This document shows, piece by piece, positions 23,845 through 33,191 of a stretch of DNA of 64,000 nt; within the stretch, counting starts at the first letter, position 1, and every line of letters starts with the position of its first letter. The translations under genes were made by a program, and so were the position numbers. The notes under the pieces are model-generated. The model searched no databases and had not been told where the DNA came from. It saw only the letters and a list, made by a program, of their open reading frames with translations. Origin of the DNA: Acd1 sp049973945 (lineage in GTDB: Archaea > Thermoproteota > Thermoprotei_A > Sulfolobales > Sulfolobaceae); the NCBI GenBank assembly GCA_049973945.1, contig JBMFJH010000006.1, positions 1-64,000 on the forward strand, read 5' to 3'.

Positions 23845-24899
23845 TGGACGTCCTCAGAGACCTTGAATACGCTATATTCTATCCGTCCTTCTTCAACATG
23901 ATAATTTTCCCTGGACTGATAGTGGGAGGACTCTTCATCCTCTTTGTCATCTGGTTCGAGAGGAAGATCGCCGCCAGGGTTCAGATGAGGGTTGGGCCGT
24001 ATTACGTGTCGAGGTTCGGCGGGATAGCCCAGCTGTTAGCTGACGCGATAAGGATCGCCCTTCAGGAGATCATAGTACCTGCCGGGGTGAACCCAACGCT
24101 CTACGCCATAGCACCGGCCCTTCCGCTGATATTCGCGTTCTTGCCGATGGCGTTCTTACCAATGTCAGTGATCCCCCAGTCCGGCTCAGTCTTCTCGGCC
24201 CACTTCAAGGCGTTCTACGACCCTAACGTAGGGATGGGGATAGTGGCTGCGGTGCCGACGGAGTACAGCCTAATCGCAGTCCTGGCTATCGAGGCGGCCT
24301 ACCCGATTTTCGTAATACTTCAGGCGTGGGCAACTAACAACAGGTTCGCGTTGGTGGGAGCCGTAAGGGAGGCGTACATTTCAGTCGCCTACGACGTTCT
24401 ACTCCTGATGTCGATTATCGCTATAGCAATTGAGTACCACACTCTTGACGTAGCCAAGATAGTACAGTCTGGTATTCCGGGGGCAGTCGCCAACCCCCTT
24501 GCAGCACTTTTGTTTCTCGTGGGCATGATAATGGCTACCAGCAGGTTCCCCTTCGAGATCGTTGAGGCGGAGAGCGAGTTGGTTACAGGTCCTGCCACCG
24601 AGTACAGCGGCTTACTCTTCTTGTTGGCCATGGGTGGTTCGTACTTCGGGACTTACGTCTACGCGCTTTACTTTTCCGCCGTATTCCTCGGCGGGTGGTA
24701 CCCGCTTACTGGGCTCCCTGGGATGGTTCTCCTCTTCGTGAAAGCCGCGTTGATAGTCCTGTTCTCCGTGTTCCTCAGGTCGGTCTACGGAAGGTATAGG
24801 ATAGACCAGGCCCTGAGGAACTCGTGGCGTGTCTTGTTCCCCGTAGCACTAGCCTCCATAATTCTAGGTTTCGTGGGTGGGTGGGTATGGATCAGGTGA
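23844..24899 (+). CDS. nuoH: NADH-quinone oxidoreductase-like subunit H
   Basis: A membrane subunit of 351 residues with about eight helices that couples the quinone site to the proton-pumping arm. Signatures are ERKIAARVQMRVGPYYVSRFGGIAQLLADAIR, EYSLIAVLAIEAAYPIF, and FPFEIVEAESELVTGPATEYSG. The ATG at 23844 overlaps the nuoD stop (TGATG); GTG at 23841 is possible. The NuoI gene begins inside its last 13 bases. Confidence 0.95.
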   Translation: MDVLRDLEYAIFYPSFFNMIIFPGLIVGGLFILFVIWFERKIAARVQMRVGPYYVSRFGGIAQLLADAIRIALQEIIVPAGVNPTLYAIAPALPLIFAFLPMAFLPMSVIPQSGSVFSAHFKAFYDPNVGMGIVAAVPTEYSLIAVLAIEAAYPIFVILQAWATNNRFALVGAVREAYISVAYDVLLLMSIIAIAIEYHTLDVAKIVQSGIPGAVANPLAALLFLVGMIMATSRFPFEIVEAESELVTGPATEYSGLLFLLAMGGSYFGTYVYALYFSAVFLGGWYPLTGLPGMVLLFVKAALIVLFSVFLRSVYGRYRIDQALRNSWRVLFPVALASIILGFVGGWVWIR

Positions 24900-25396
24900 A
24901 AATTAAGGAATACAAGAAAACGAAAAACCCCTTCAAGTTATTCGGCGATCACGTAGCGGCGATTGGGGAAGGCATCAAGCACGCCATAAAGCCAAAGACC
25001 ATAACGCTGAGATACCCCGACATGGCCCTCTCCTTGCCTACTAACTATAGGGGGATGATCAGGCTCTACAAGGACGTGTGCATAGGCTGTTCCCTCTGCG
25101 CTATGATATGCCCGGCGGACGCCATGAGAATGACGACTTGGGAGGGGAAGAAGCTCCCCATGATTAACTACGGGAGGTGCGTGTTCTGCGGCTTCTGCGT
25201 CGACGTCTGCCCAGTAGACGCCCTTAAGGAGACCAGGGTTCACGACGCTGCCTTCCAGAACCGCAGGGACTTGGTCTTCAACCCCCACAAGTTCAGCCAG
25301 GACTTCGATCCGGCGTTACCGACTGACAGAACTGTCAGGAAAGTGAAGGCGGTCATAGACGAGGAGAAGGGGATCAGGTATGTCCCTGACGAGTGA
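24887..25396 (+). CDS. nuoI: NADH-quinone oxidoreductase-like subunit I (2x[4Fe-4S])
   Basis: A 169-residue ferredoxin-like subunit. Two cluster motifs, CIGCSLCAMICP and CVFCGFCVDVCP, bind the tetranuclear clusters that pass electrons toward NuoB. YRGMIRLYKDVCIGC is typical of the family. The ATG at 24887 overlaps nuoH by 13 bases. With no NuoEFG in the cluster, these clusters may be the entry point for electrons from ferredoxin; that is inference from Fpo/Mbh-like complexes. Confidence 0.95.
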   Translation: MDQVKIKEYKKTKNPFKLFGDHVAAIGEGIKHAIKPKTITLRYPDMALSLPTNYRGMIRLYKDVCIGCSLCAMICPADAMRMTTWEGKKLPMINYGRCVFCGFCVDVCPVDALKETRVHDAAFQNRRDLVFNPHKFSQDFDPALPTDRTVRKVKAVIDEEKGIRYVPDE

Positions 25397-25895
25397 GGTA
25401 GGACACTACCTTTACCTGGGTGTCACAGTCCTCTTGTCCGCCTTCGCAGTAGCCTCAGCCATAACCATCGTTAAGCAGAGGGTAGTGCTGTACTCAGCCG
25501 TGGCTTTAGCCTTCCTCGGCTTCGCTGTGGCTGGGCTAGTAGCTCTGCTGTCGCCTGGAGCTTACGGGATTTACTCGGTGTTCCACGTCCTGCTTTACGT
25601 CGGTGCTACAGTTACTTTCATCGCTTTGACGATCGTCCTGTTCAGGGGGATAGACGTCAAGCCCTCGCCCACAGCCGGGACGATCCTTGGTATCGCCGTT
25701 GCTTTCTTGGTCGCCGTTGTAACGGTCGTCGCAGTTTACCCAGTGACACAAGGCACCTTCAGCCAACCCCAGGCATTGGACTTAGTCGAACTAGCGAATC
25801 AGTTGCTTGGCACTTACTGGTTCCCAATAGTGGTACTGATAGTCGGTCTCGTGACTACCGTGATCGAAGCTCTGGCTTTGGCTAGGAGGAGGTGA
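25380..25895 (+). CDS. nuoJ: NADH-quinone oxidoreductase-like subunit J
   Basis: A 171-residue subunit with five hydrophobic helices. The conserved VLYSAVALAFLGFAVAGLVALL and GIYSVFHVLLYVGATVTFIALTIVLF stretches correspond to helices 2 and 3 of NuoJ/ND6, the latter containing the pi-bulge glycine region. It overlaps nuoI by 17 bases and ends inside the ribosome-binding region of nuoK. Confidence 0.9.
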   Translation: MSLTSEVGHYLYLGVTVLLSAFAVASAITIVKQRVVLYSAVALAFLGFAVAGLVALLSPGAYGIYSVFHVLLYVGATVTFIALTIVLFRGIDVKPSPTAGTILGIAVAFLVAVVTVVAVYPVTQGTFSQPQALDLVELANQLLGTYWFPIVVLIVGLVTTVIEALALARRR

Positions 25896-25900
25896 GCGCG

Positions 25901-26185
25901 ATGTTGGTTGGCCTGATAGTTCTCTCCACGGCGATAGTCCTTGTCGCGATCGGTCTATACGGACTAATGAGCAGTAGGAACATTATCAGGACGTTGCTTT
26001 CGTCTGAAATCCTTTTAAACGCCTCCATTCTCTTCGTTTTCGCCTTGTCTTACCTAAGGGGGCTCACTTACCAGCCCGTAATCTACTCCGTCTTCGCGAT
26101 AAGTATGGCCCTAATTGAGGTGGTCGTAGCTTTCGCTGCCGTAATACTCTACTTCAGGTCTAGGGGGACCCTGGAGGTGGACTGA
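25901..26185 (+). CDS. nuoK: NADH-quinone oxidoreductase-like subunit K
   Basis: The ATG at 25901 is preferred because AGGAGGTG lies six bases before it; a GTG at 25892 falls inside that site. The 94-residue, three-helix protein carries the two buried glutamates expected in NuoK/ND4L (SSEILLNASILF and SMALIEVVVAFAAVILY). It is an antiporter-like, MrpC-related subunit. Confidence 0.92.
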   Translation: MLVGLIVLSTAIVLVAIGLYGLMSSRNIIRTLLSSEILLNASILFVFALSYLRGLTYQPVIYSVFAISMALIEVVVAFAAVILYFRSRGTLEVD

Positions 26186-29100
26186 ATGATCATGTGGTAC
26201 ATCCTTGTACTCACACTAGTCCTTGGTTCGCTTCCCTTCTTTGTTAAGTCTAAAAAGGCCTCGATGACGCTAGCCGCCCTCTCTATAGTCCCAGGATTCG
26301 CGTACTTCGCCTTCTATAACAGATTAGAGGCGTTCTACGTCGCCCCTACCGTAGGATCGTTCGGATTGGTAGTCAACAACCTTAGCCTGCCCATGATTGT
26401 CACCATTCTCCCCGTCACGCTCCTCACGGTCTTCTACTCGGCTAGGTACATGGAGGAGAGGTTCCACGAACTAGGCCAGGGGTCATGGGGGACTTATTTC
26501 GGCCTCTACTCCTTGTTCGCCCTCTCCATGCTTTACACCGTAATGTCGACCAACTTGTTGGAGATCTACCTCTTCCTTGAGTTAGGTCTCGTCACTTCTT
26601 TCCTTTTGATCCTCCTTTACGGTTACGGAGACAGGAAGAGAATATCCCTACTCTACTTCGTTTGGACCCACGTTGCCACGATCCTGATGCTGATCTCCGT
26701 CGTGTTACTGGGGATAGAGACTGGGACGATGGACATTTACAAGGACGCGACAACGCTGTACAACTACAGTCAGATCGCGTACGCTGGCCTGATCCTCCTC
26801 GCCGGTTTCGTCGGGATGATGATAAAGGGAGCAATGGGGGGCGTGAACGTTTGGCTCCCATACGCTCACGGCGAGGCCCCAACCCCTATTTCAGTGCTCT
26901 TGAGCCCGAATATGGTAGGCCTTGGAGTCTACACGGCTACGATTTACATGTACCTGTTCAGGGACATGACCTGGCTGGGCCCGGTGTTCGTTACCTGGGC
27001 CGTCTTCACCATGATTTACGGCGGGCTAAACGCCTTAGCCCAAATCGACTTCAAGCGGTTCCTCGCTTACTCGAGCGTCTCTCAGATGGGATACATGCTC
27101 TTGGGCTCGTCAATTGCTTTCTACGTCGGCCTCAAGGGTAGCGTAGCCGAATTACCCTTGGGCGTCATAGCCTCCCTCCTGGTTTACGTCTCGCACGGCT
27201 TCGGCAAGGCTATCCTTTTCATGAGTGCGGGTGCTATGATAACGGAGCTACACGAAAGGGACATATACAAACTGGGCGGGTTGTACTCGTCCTCACCGCT
27301 CCACAGCACTTTGGCCTTCATCGGGGCCCTGAACCTCCTAGGTTTGCCCCCTACTGTCGGGTTGATCAGCGAGGTTCTCCTTTTACTCTCGATAGGCGAC
27401 CTCCTGAACGTCATGGGGGTTTACGCTTATGTGATCCTCATAGCGTTCTTAATGATAGCTATAGGAGTCTCCTCCGCTTACTTAACTTACCTGTACAAGA
27501 GGGTGTTCGCAGGTAAACCTAAGGAATCGAGCCTAGATCGAGCGAAGGAGTACAACGTACCCATGGCATTGCTCGCCGCAGTTTCTATAGCCCTGTTCTT
27601 CGTCCCTCAGCTCGTCGTTCCTCCCTTATCTAATTTCTACGCGCCGATAGGCGGCTCGGACTACTACCTAGCGGCTATAGTATTCCTACCCCTTCTGGGT
27701 GCGTTGATCGCCTTGATCACGCCGAAGGGACTCAACCAGGACGCGAGGGGCAGTATCGTGGTCGCGCTGATAGGAGTCTCGGCAATCTTGGCCACGCTAG
27801 AGCTGGTTAAAGCGATCCCGCAGTTCTCTCTCGAAGCCCCGCTCAAGCAAATCGACTCTTACGACTTAGGCGGGTTCTTCACGTTCAGGCTCTCTCCGCT
27901 CCAGGCAATCTTGGGAGCGTTAGTTTCCTGGCTCTCGTTCTTCATCTCTCTCTACAGCGTAGGCTACATGAAAGAGGATAACGTGCTTAGGAGGTACTGG
28001 GGCTTCTTCGGTTTCTTCGTTTCTTCCATGCTTGCCGTAGTTTACGCCGATAACATGTTGCTATTCCTAACCGGATGGGAGGGGACGAGCCTCGCTTCCT
28101 ACGGCCTAATAAGCTACTGGCTGGACGACAACGACAGGAACATCATAGGAGACCTCGGAAGGTACGTGCTCGGGATTGAGTACATTTCCAGGCCAACGAC
28201 GAGCGGGATCAGGGCAATGATATTCACGAGGCTTGGAGACGTAGGTTTGATCTCGTCCTTCGGTTACCTCCTCTTCCTGACATCGGGGTCTCAGTACTTG
28301 GGGAACACCTCGCTCTACGGCGCTTTGCTCCCTCACGTGGGCGAACTCTACCAGATCCAGGGAGCGTGGATAGTCTTACTCTTCCTCATGCTGGGAGGCC
28401 TCGGTAAGAGCGCCCAGTTCCCCCTCACCCAGTGGCTCTTAACCGCAATGACCGGCCCTACTCCCGTCAGCGCGCTGATACACGCGGCCACCATGGTCAA
28501 CCTGGGAGCGATCCTGACGTATTTCGTCTACCCCTACCTGAAGTACCCAGACCCTCAGACCCTCCTGTTCGCCTCAGTCATGTTCGGGATATCGCTGTTC
28601 ACTGCCGTGTATACTAGCACGTCGGCCCTAGCCTCTAACGAGCAAAAGCTCATCTTGGCTTACTCTACCGCTGACCAGATCTCATTAATGATACTGACTT
28701 CCTCGGCAGGAGCAGTTGTTGCCGCGGCTACAGGCGACGTTAACTTCCTCTACGTTTCCATCCTGGTCTCGCTGTTCCAGATGATGGCTCACGGCGTTTA
28801 CAAGGCTACGCTGTTCATGAACGCGGGGACTTTGATTCACTACACAGAGAGTAGGTACGTCGGCATAACTCCTAGGCTCTACAAGCACCTGAAGCTCGTC
28901 TTCGTCCTGCAACTTATAGCGGCTTTGAACCTCGCGAACCTTATACCTTTGATAGGGTTCTGGGCCCACAACGCGATTTCTGCCGTCCTTGCTAACTATG
29001 GCCCAGTGTGGGGGGTTTACGTACTGACCGAATTCCTCGGGGCAATTTACATTACAAGGTACATAGCGAAGACGTTCCTGTGGCCTAAGGGAGAGGAGCT

Positions 29101-29602
29101 TCACGAGGAAGGCCACTACAGCCCGATTATGTTCGTGTCTCCACTAATCCTCGCGATCGTTTCGATAGCCTTGGGCCTAGCCTTCCCAACAATAGCTAGT
29201 TACTTCTTGGGTCAAGAGGCCTCGCACGTCCTCGAGATCGACGTCCCCGAACTGGCCCTGTCATTGATAGGCATAGCTATTGCCTTCGCCCTCTTCGTGA
29301 GGGGCTTCGAGATGAGGCCCAACCCGCTTGTGAACTTCTTGTACTACGCCTGGTACGTCAATCCCGCCTTCGATAAGTTCGGGTTCAAGTCCTTCGACTT
29401 CGCGAAGGGCCTGTACAAGCACTTCGAGTTCGGTGTGATTGACACCTACCTCAACGTTAAGCTACCGAACGGCCTGATTTCGGCAGGGAACTCGCTAGTA
29501 AGGGGGCTTCAGGATCAGGTGCTAAGGGATTACATCGGAGTTTACGTCTCAGGCCTCCTGCTCGTCATCGTAATTCTCCTGTTAGTCCTGGCGGTGGTGT
29601 GA
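26186..29602 (+). CDS. nuoL: Fused NuoM-like and NuoL-like antiporter subunits
   Basis: One uninterrupted 1138-residue frame holds two antiporter-like subunits. Residues 1 to about 490 are NuoM-like (LFLELGLVTSFLLI, MMIKGAMGGVNVWLPYAHGEAPTP, VSHGFGKAILFMSAGAMI). Residues from about 495 are NuoL-like (FLTGWEGTSLASYGLI, LGGLGKSAQFPLTQWLL, GPTPVSALIHAATMVNLGAI, AHGVYKATLFMNAGTLIH) and end with an extension that can supply the lateral helix and last TM. In the first half the TM7 lysine is present, but I do not see the TM8 lysine of NuoM. A Shine-Dalgarno GGAGGTGG precedes the ATG. Confidence 0.93.
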   Translation: MIMWYILVLTLVLGSLPFFVKSKKASMTLAALSIVPGFAYFAFYNRLEAFYVAPTVGSFGLVVNNLSLPMIVTILPVTLLTVFYSARYMEERFHELGQGSWGTYFGLYSLFALSMLYTVMSTNLLEIYLFLELGLVTSFLLILLYGYGDRKRISLLYFVWTHVATILMLISVVLLGIETGTMDIYKDATTLYNYSQIAYAGLILLAGFVGMMIKGAMGGVNVWLPYAHGEAPTPISVLLSPNMVGLGVYTATIYMYLFRDMTWLGPVFVTWAVFTMIYGGLNALAQIDFKRFLAYSSVSQMGYMLLGSSIAFYVGLKGSVAELPLGVIASLLVYVSHGFGKAILFMSAGAMITELHERDIYKLGGLYSSSPLHSTLAFIGALNLLGLPPTVGLISEVLLLLSIGDLLNVMGVYAYVILIAFLMIAIGVSSAYLTYLYKRVFAGKPKESSLDRAKEYNVPMALLAAVSIALFFVPQLVVPPLSNFYAPIGGSDYYLAAIVFLPLLGALIALITPKGLNQDARGSIVVALIGVSAILATLELVKAIPQFSLEAPLKQIDSYDLGGFFTFRLSPLQAILGALVSWLSFFISLYSVGYMKEDNVLRRYWGFFGFFVSSMLAVVYADNMLLFLTGWEGTSLASYGLISYWLDDNDRNIIGDLGRYVLGIEYISRPTTSGIRAMIFTRLGDVGLISSFGYLLFLTSGSQYLGNTSLYGALLPHVGELYQIQGAWIVLLFLMLGGLGKSAQFPLTQWLLTAMTGPTPVSALIHAATMVNLGAILTYFVYPYLKYPDPQTLLFASVMFGISLFTAVYTSTSALASNEQKLILAYSTADQISLMILTSSAGAVVAAATGDVNFLYVSILVSLFQMMAHGVYKATLFMNAGTLIHYTESRYVGITPRLYKHLKLVFVLQLIAALNLANLIPLIGFWAHNAISAVLANYGPVWGVYVLTEFLGAIYITRYIAKTFLWPKGEELHEEGHYSPIMFVSPLILAIVSIALGLAFPTIASYFLGQEASHVLEIDVPELALSLIGIAIAFALFVRGFEMRPNPLVNFLYYAWYVNPAFDKFGFKSFDFAKGLYKHFEFGVIDTYLNVKLPNGLISAGNSLVRGLQDQVLRDYIGVYVSGLLLVIVILLLVLAVV

Positions 29603-29603
29603 G

Positions 29604-30983
29604 ATGATCGGGCTCGAGAACTACGTCCCAATTGTGGTTCCTTCCGTCGTTGTCCTTATAGTGTCGATATTGGTACTACCTTTGAGGTCTTTCAAGGCAG
29701 TAGTCGCGTTGGGATCTTTCTCACTCGTAGCCTCCATTATCAGCGAGCTTTACGGTTACTTCCTCGGACTTCAGCCTTACTCCCTGTTTTCTAGTCAGGT
29801 CAGGATTGATCTGACTTACTACCTGTTCTCGCTGATAACTGACGTCACCGGGCTGTTCGTGATCTTGGGAACCTACAGCGTGATTCAGGACTGGCCCACC
29901 AGGAACTCCTTCGTTTCGTTGACCCTCCTCACGATCCTTGGAATACACTACCTTTCGGCCTTTCAGAGCGTGCCCATGTTCCTGATGGGGTGGGGAATAA
30001 GCTCCGCAGCAGTTTACGCCCTCGCAATGCTCTCCAAGGACAGGCTTTCGGTCGTCGCTGGCGTCAAGTATCTAGTCATGGGCGTAATCAGTAGCTCGCT
30101 CATTGTTCTCGGCCTCGCCTTCTTCGTAGCCTTCACGGGAAGCTTGAGCTTCGTCGGTGTTCAGGTCAACTCTGGAGTAATCATCGCAGTTATTCTGCTC
30201 AGCGTGGCCTTCATGTTCAAGTTGGGGACCTTTCCGTTCCACACGTGGTTGCCCGACCTTTACTCAAAGGGCGACAGGGGTTCGTTGATAGCGGTTGCGA
30301 GCATTGGTAAGCTAGTAGCGGTGGCCCCCTTCGTGAGGGTCTTGACTTTACTTGACCCTACGCCTGCGCTCACTCAGACCGAAATCGAGGTGTTTTCGGT
30401 CTTAGCGATAGCCACTTTGATTTTCGGCAACGTGATGGCGTTCGGAAGGAAGGACTTGAGCGAGATGATAGCCTACAGCTCGGTCGCACAGGCCGGCTAC
30501 TTCCTCTTGGCTTTCGCCATGATTTCAGTAAGCCCGGCACCCGCCTTTATCGGGCTGATCACTCAAACCCTTACGTATACGATTGCCCAGGCGGGAATAT
30601 TTGCCGGGATCGCGTACATAGAGAAATCGAGCGGGAGCTCGGAGTACAAGGCCTTAAGGGGTTTTGCCTCGGGAGATAGACTTGCTGCCTTCTCCTTTAT
30701 TGTACTACTACTCAGTTTGCTCGGAGTACCGCCCATCATCGGGTTCTGGGCTAAGTTGTACATCTTCGAATCCACCTTCCCATATCCGATCCTGACGATT
30801 TTGGGCCTCCTTAACAGTGCGGCTTCTGCAGGATATTACATACAGCCGTTCAGAGAGATGTTCGCGGGCGGTAAATGGAACGTCGTCCCGTCTCCTGAGA
30901 GGGCTACGTTGGTGGGAGCCGCGTTCCTATCAATAACTTTAGGATTATATCTGCCGTTATTGCTCGTGGGTGTCACGATTTGA
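29604..30983 (+). CDS. nuoN: NADH-quinone oxidoreductase-like subunit N
   Basis: A 459-residue antiporter-like membrane subunit with about 14 helices. Features are FLMGWGISSAAVYALAML, the FKLGTFPFHTWLPDLYSKGDRG loop (TM7 Lys and the WLPD motif), KLVAVAPFVRVL, and SEMIAYSSVAQAGYFLLAF. It is the last recognisable nuo gene, and its stop overlaps the TTG of the inositol phosphate synthase gene by four bases, so that gene is probably in the same transcript. Confidence 0.93.
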   Translation: MIGLENYVPIVVPSVVVLIVSILVLPLRSFKAVVALGSFSLVASIISELYGYFLGLQPYSLFSSQVRIDLTYYLFSLITDVTGLFVILGTYSVIQDWPTRNSFVSLTLLTILGIHYLSAFQSVPMFLMGWGISSAAVYALAMLSKDRLSVVAGVKYLVMGVISSSLIVLGLAFFVAFTGSLSFVGVQVNSGVIIAVILLSVAFMFKLGTFPFHTWLPDLYSKGDRGSLIAVASIGKLVAVAPFVRVLTLLDPTPALTQTEIEVFSVLAIATLIFGNVMAFGRKDLSEMIAYSSVAQAGYFLLAFAMISVSPAPAFIGLITQTLTYTIAQAGIFAGIAYIEKSSGSSEYKALRGFASGDRLAAFSFIVLLLSLLGVPPIIGFWAKLYIFESTFPYPILTILGLLNSAASAGYYIQPFREMFAGGKWNVVPSPERATLVGAAFLSITLGLYLPLLLVGVTI

Positions 30984-31999
30984 AAGTCCTAATAATCGGC
31001 GTGGGCAACCTCGCGGCTGGTGCAGTACAAGCGATTGAGGCCATGAACGACGGCGATGGCGATTACTTCTCTTTCGTGCCGAACTTGAGTTGGGAGAAAG
31101 TAGAAATAGTGGGCGCTGTGGACGTTGATAAGAAGAAGGTCGGTCAAAAGCTGAAGGACGCCCTATTCGCGCCTCCCAACGTTGCCAGTAAGTTTAGGGA
31201 GGTTAAGGTCGACGTTACGGTCGAACCAGGAGTAGTTAAGGACGACTTAGGTTTCCTCGAGCCGGTGATAGATCCAGTAACCGTGTCGGAGGAGAAATTC
31301 GAGGATTACATCGAGACCTTGAAGCCCGACCTGATCCTCCTATCTACCCCCTCGAACATGAACAAGTCCAATACGTTCTATGCCGAGGTCGCGGCGAGGA
31401 ACGGTATATCGCTCATAAACACGACGCCGACTCCCGTGGCCAAGGAGATGGGTAATAAGTTCGGCGAGAAGGGGACATTCGTCTTAGGGGATGACCTTTT
31501 GAGCCAAATCGGCGGCACCGTGTTTCACGAGGGGCTCATAGAGTTCCTGGAGTCGAGAGGTGTGAAGGTAGTCAGGTCATATCAAGTCGACATAGCCGGG
31601 ACGACGGAGGCCTTAGTAACGATTCAGGACGACGTGAAGGACGTCAAGAAGGGGATCAAGAGCTCCTTCATAAGGAGTAGGAAGGACGTCGAAGTGGTGG
31701 CCGGCACGTCTGATTACGTGCAGTTCCTAAAGGACAGGAGAGTGAGTTACATAGTCATTGAAGGATACTACGGGGCTGGCGCCAAAGTCAGGGTCGACGT
31801 CTCGCTAAAGACTTACGACTCCCAAAACGCGATCGTACCGGTACTCGATTTATTGAAGGTCTCGGCCAGGTTAAAGGCCAAAGGGACTAAGGGCAATGTC
31901 CCTGAAGTCTCGGGCTTCTACTTCAAAAGCCCTCCAGTAACGTTTAAGAGTTTGGAGGAAGCTAGGAAAGCCTTGGAGGACTTCGTCAAGTCCCTGTGA
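30980..31999 (+). CDS. ino1: Myo-inositol-1-phosphate synthase
   Basis: A 339-residue NAD-dependent enzyme converting glucose 6-phosphate to inositol 1-phosphate. The Rossmann start IIGVGNLAAGAVQAIEAM, the region LILLSTPSNMNKSNTFYAEVA, FVLGDDLLSQIGGTVFHEGL, and SYQVDIAGTTEALV match archaeal inositol phosphate synthases. In Sulfolobales the product is needed for phosphoinositol tetraether lipids. The TTG start overlaps nuoN. Its TGA stop lies within the C box of a C/D sRNA. Confidence 0.9.
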   Translation: MKVLIIGVGNLAAGAVQAIEAMNDGDGDYFSFVPNLSWEKVEIVGAVDVDKKKVGQKLKDALFAPPNVASKFREVKVDVTVEPGVVKDDLGFLEPVIDPVTVSEEKFEDYIETLKPDLILLSTPSNMNKSNTFYAEVAARNGISLINTTPTPVAKEMGNKFGEKGTFVLGDDLLSQIGGTVFHEGLIEFLESRGVKVVRSYQVDIAGTTEALVTIQDDVKDVKKGIKSSFIRSRKDVEVVAGTSDYVQFLKDRRVSYIVIEGYYGAGAKVRVDVSLKTYDSQNAIVPVLDLLKVSARLKAKGTKGNVPEVSGFYFKSPPVTFKSLEEARKALEDFVKSL

Positions 32000-32046
32000 T
32001 GACAGAACCCCGGCATGATCTCGTGATTGGGCCGTGTGAGGGCTGA
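31996..32046 (+). ncRNA. C/D-box sRNA filling the ino1/thiI convergent gap
   Basis: Plus strand: C box GTGATGA (31996-32002), 12-base guide CAGAACCCCGGC, D' box ATGA (32015-32018, one mismatch), 4-base spacer, C' box GTGATTG (32023-32029, degenerate), 13-base guide, D box CTGA (32043-32046). Outer boxes are canonical and inner ones degenerate, the usual pattern. It starts on the ino1 stop codon and ends one base before the thiI stop, occupying the whole 48-base gap. Confidence 0.62.
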
Positions 32047-32047
32047 T

Positions 32048-33145
32048 CTATCCCTCGAGTTTCTCGAAGAGTTTCTCGTACTCTAAGCCCAGGTTTTCTT
32101 CCGCCTTCAGGGCCTCCTCCAAGTTCACGTGGGTCAGAGACCTCGTGCTTAAGGCACAGTACTCCGGCAGGCTCGCACTCAATTCGTAAGTGCCTATCCT
32201 CCTCGCGTACTGCATTATTTCGTCCTTGTCCAACCCGATTAGCGGCCTGAACACTGGTATGTTTACGCCGTAATTCGTCACGTACAGGTTGTGCATCGTT
32301 TGGGACGAGACCTGGGACAGGGATTCCCCTGTAGTGATGGACTCCGCTCCCAGCGTTTTGGCCAACGCCTCTGCGGTCTTGTACATGACCCTCTTGAGCA
32401 CGACGACCCTTATCTGTTCCCTTAACTCAGCTAGCTTCGGTAACACCCTCTCTCCAGGGACGTAGTAGAGCTCGATTGAGTGTCCGGAGCTCCAGGTGTT
32501 GAGGACTTCCACGACCTTCTTCACGGTCTTTACGTGAACGTCACCGCCTAAAGCGAAGTTCAGGGCTACGACCTCTGCTCCCCTCTTGAGCATGAACCAC
32601 GAGGCCACGGCTGAATCGAAGCCCCCTGAGACGAGCGACACCGTGGTGCCCGTAGTGCCCACCGGGAGGCCTTTGGGCCCTTCGTACTCCTTCAGCTTAA
32701 TCAAGGCCTTGCTGTACCTGATTTCGACCTTCACCTCGACTTCCGGCTCTTCCAGGTCGACTCCTTTGCTATATGGATAGAGTTTGCTTCCAATGACCTT
32801 GGCCGCCTCTACGCTTGTGAAGTCGTGCTCCCCCACCCTTCTGACCCTCACGGCGAAGGTCTTCCCTCTAACGGTCTCCTTGAACCTCTCCTCGACGAGG
32901 GAAGCTAAGTCCTCCAGCGACCTGAAGTCGACCTCTTCAACTATTGAGAACTTGGCGATTCCGAAGACTCTTGACAGCCTCTCGACTTCCCCCTCTACGT
33001 CCAAGTAGAGGACTCCTCCTTCGAAGTCGTACTTTTTGACCTGAACTACGTTCTCTATGTTCCTGAGTAAGGCGTACTGATAGTTGTGCCTTGTCCTCGG
33101 CCCCTTAATCGCTATCTCTCCGCTGAGGCTGACCTCGACTTTCAA
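32048..33145 (-). CDS. thiI: tRNA 4-thiouridine synthase ThiI
   Basis: A 365-residue protein with an N-terminal ferredoxin-like/THUMP region (LSGEIAIKGPRTRHNYQYALLRNI) and a PP-loop ATPase domain (SLVSGGFDSAVASW near residue 173; ITTGESLSQVSSQTMHNL). It adenylates U8 of tRNA for sulfur insertion. There is no rhodanese domain; a conserved cysteine is in LPEYCALSTRSLTH. Archaeal ThiI of this type is thought to take sulfur without the rhodanese relay. The TTG start at 33145 follows a TATA-like box at 33171-33180. Confidence 0.92.
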   Translation of the reverse strand: MKVEVSLSGEIAIKGPRTRHNYQYALLRNIENVVQVKKYDFEGGVLYLDVEGEVERLSRVFGIAKFSIVEEVDFRSLEDLASLVEERFKETVRGKTFAVRVRRVGEHDFTSVEAAKVIGSKLYPYSKGVDLEEPEVEVKVEIRYSKALIKLKEYEGPKGLPVGTTGTTVSLVSGGFDSAVASWFMLKRGAEVVALNFALGGDVHVKTVKKVVEVLNTWSSGHSIELYYVPGERVLPKLAELREQIRVVVLKRVMYKTAEALAKTLGAESITTGESLSQVSSQTMHNLYVTNYGVNIPVFRPLIGLDKDEIMQYARRIGTYELSASLPEYCALSTRSLTHVNLEEALKAEENLGLEYEKLFEKLEG

Positions 33146-33191
33146 GGCTTTTGTAAGAAAAAAGGAGACACGACTTAAAACGTGCTAAGTC

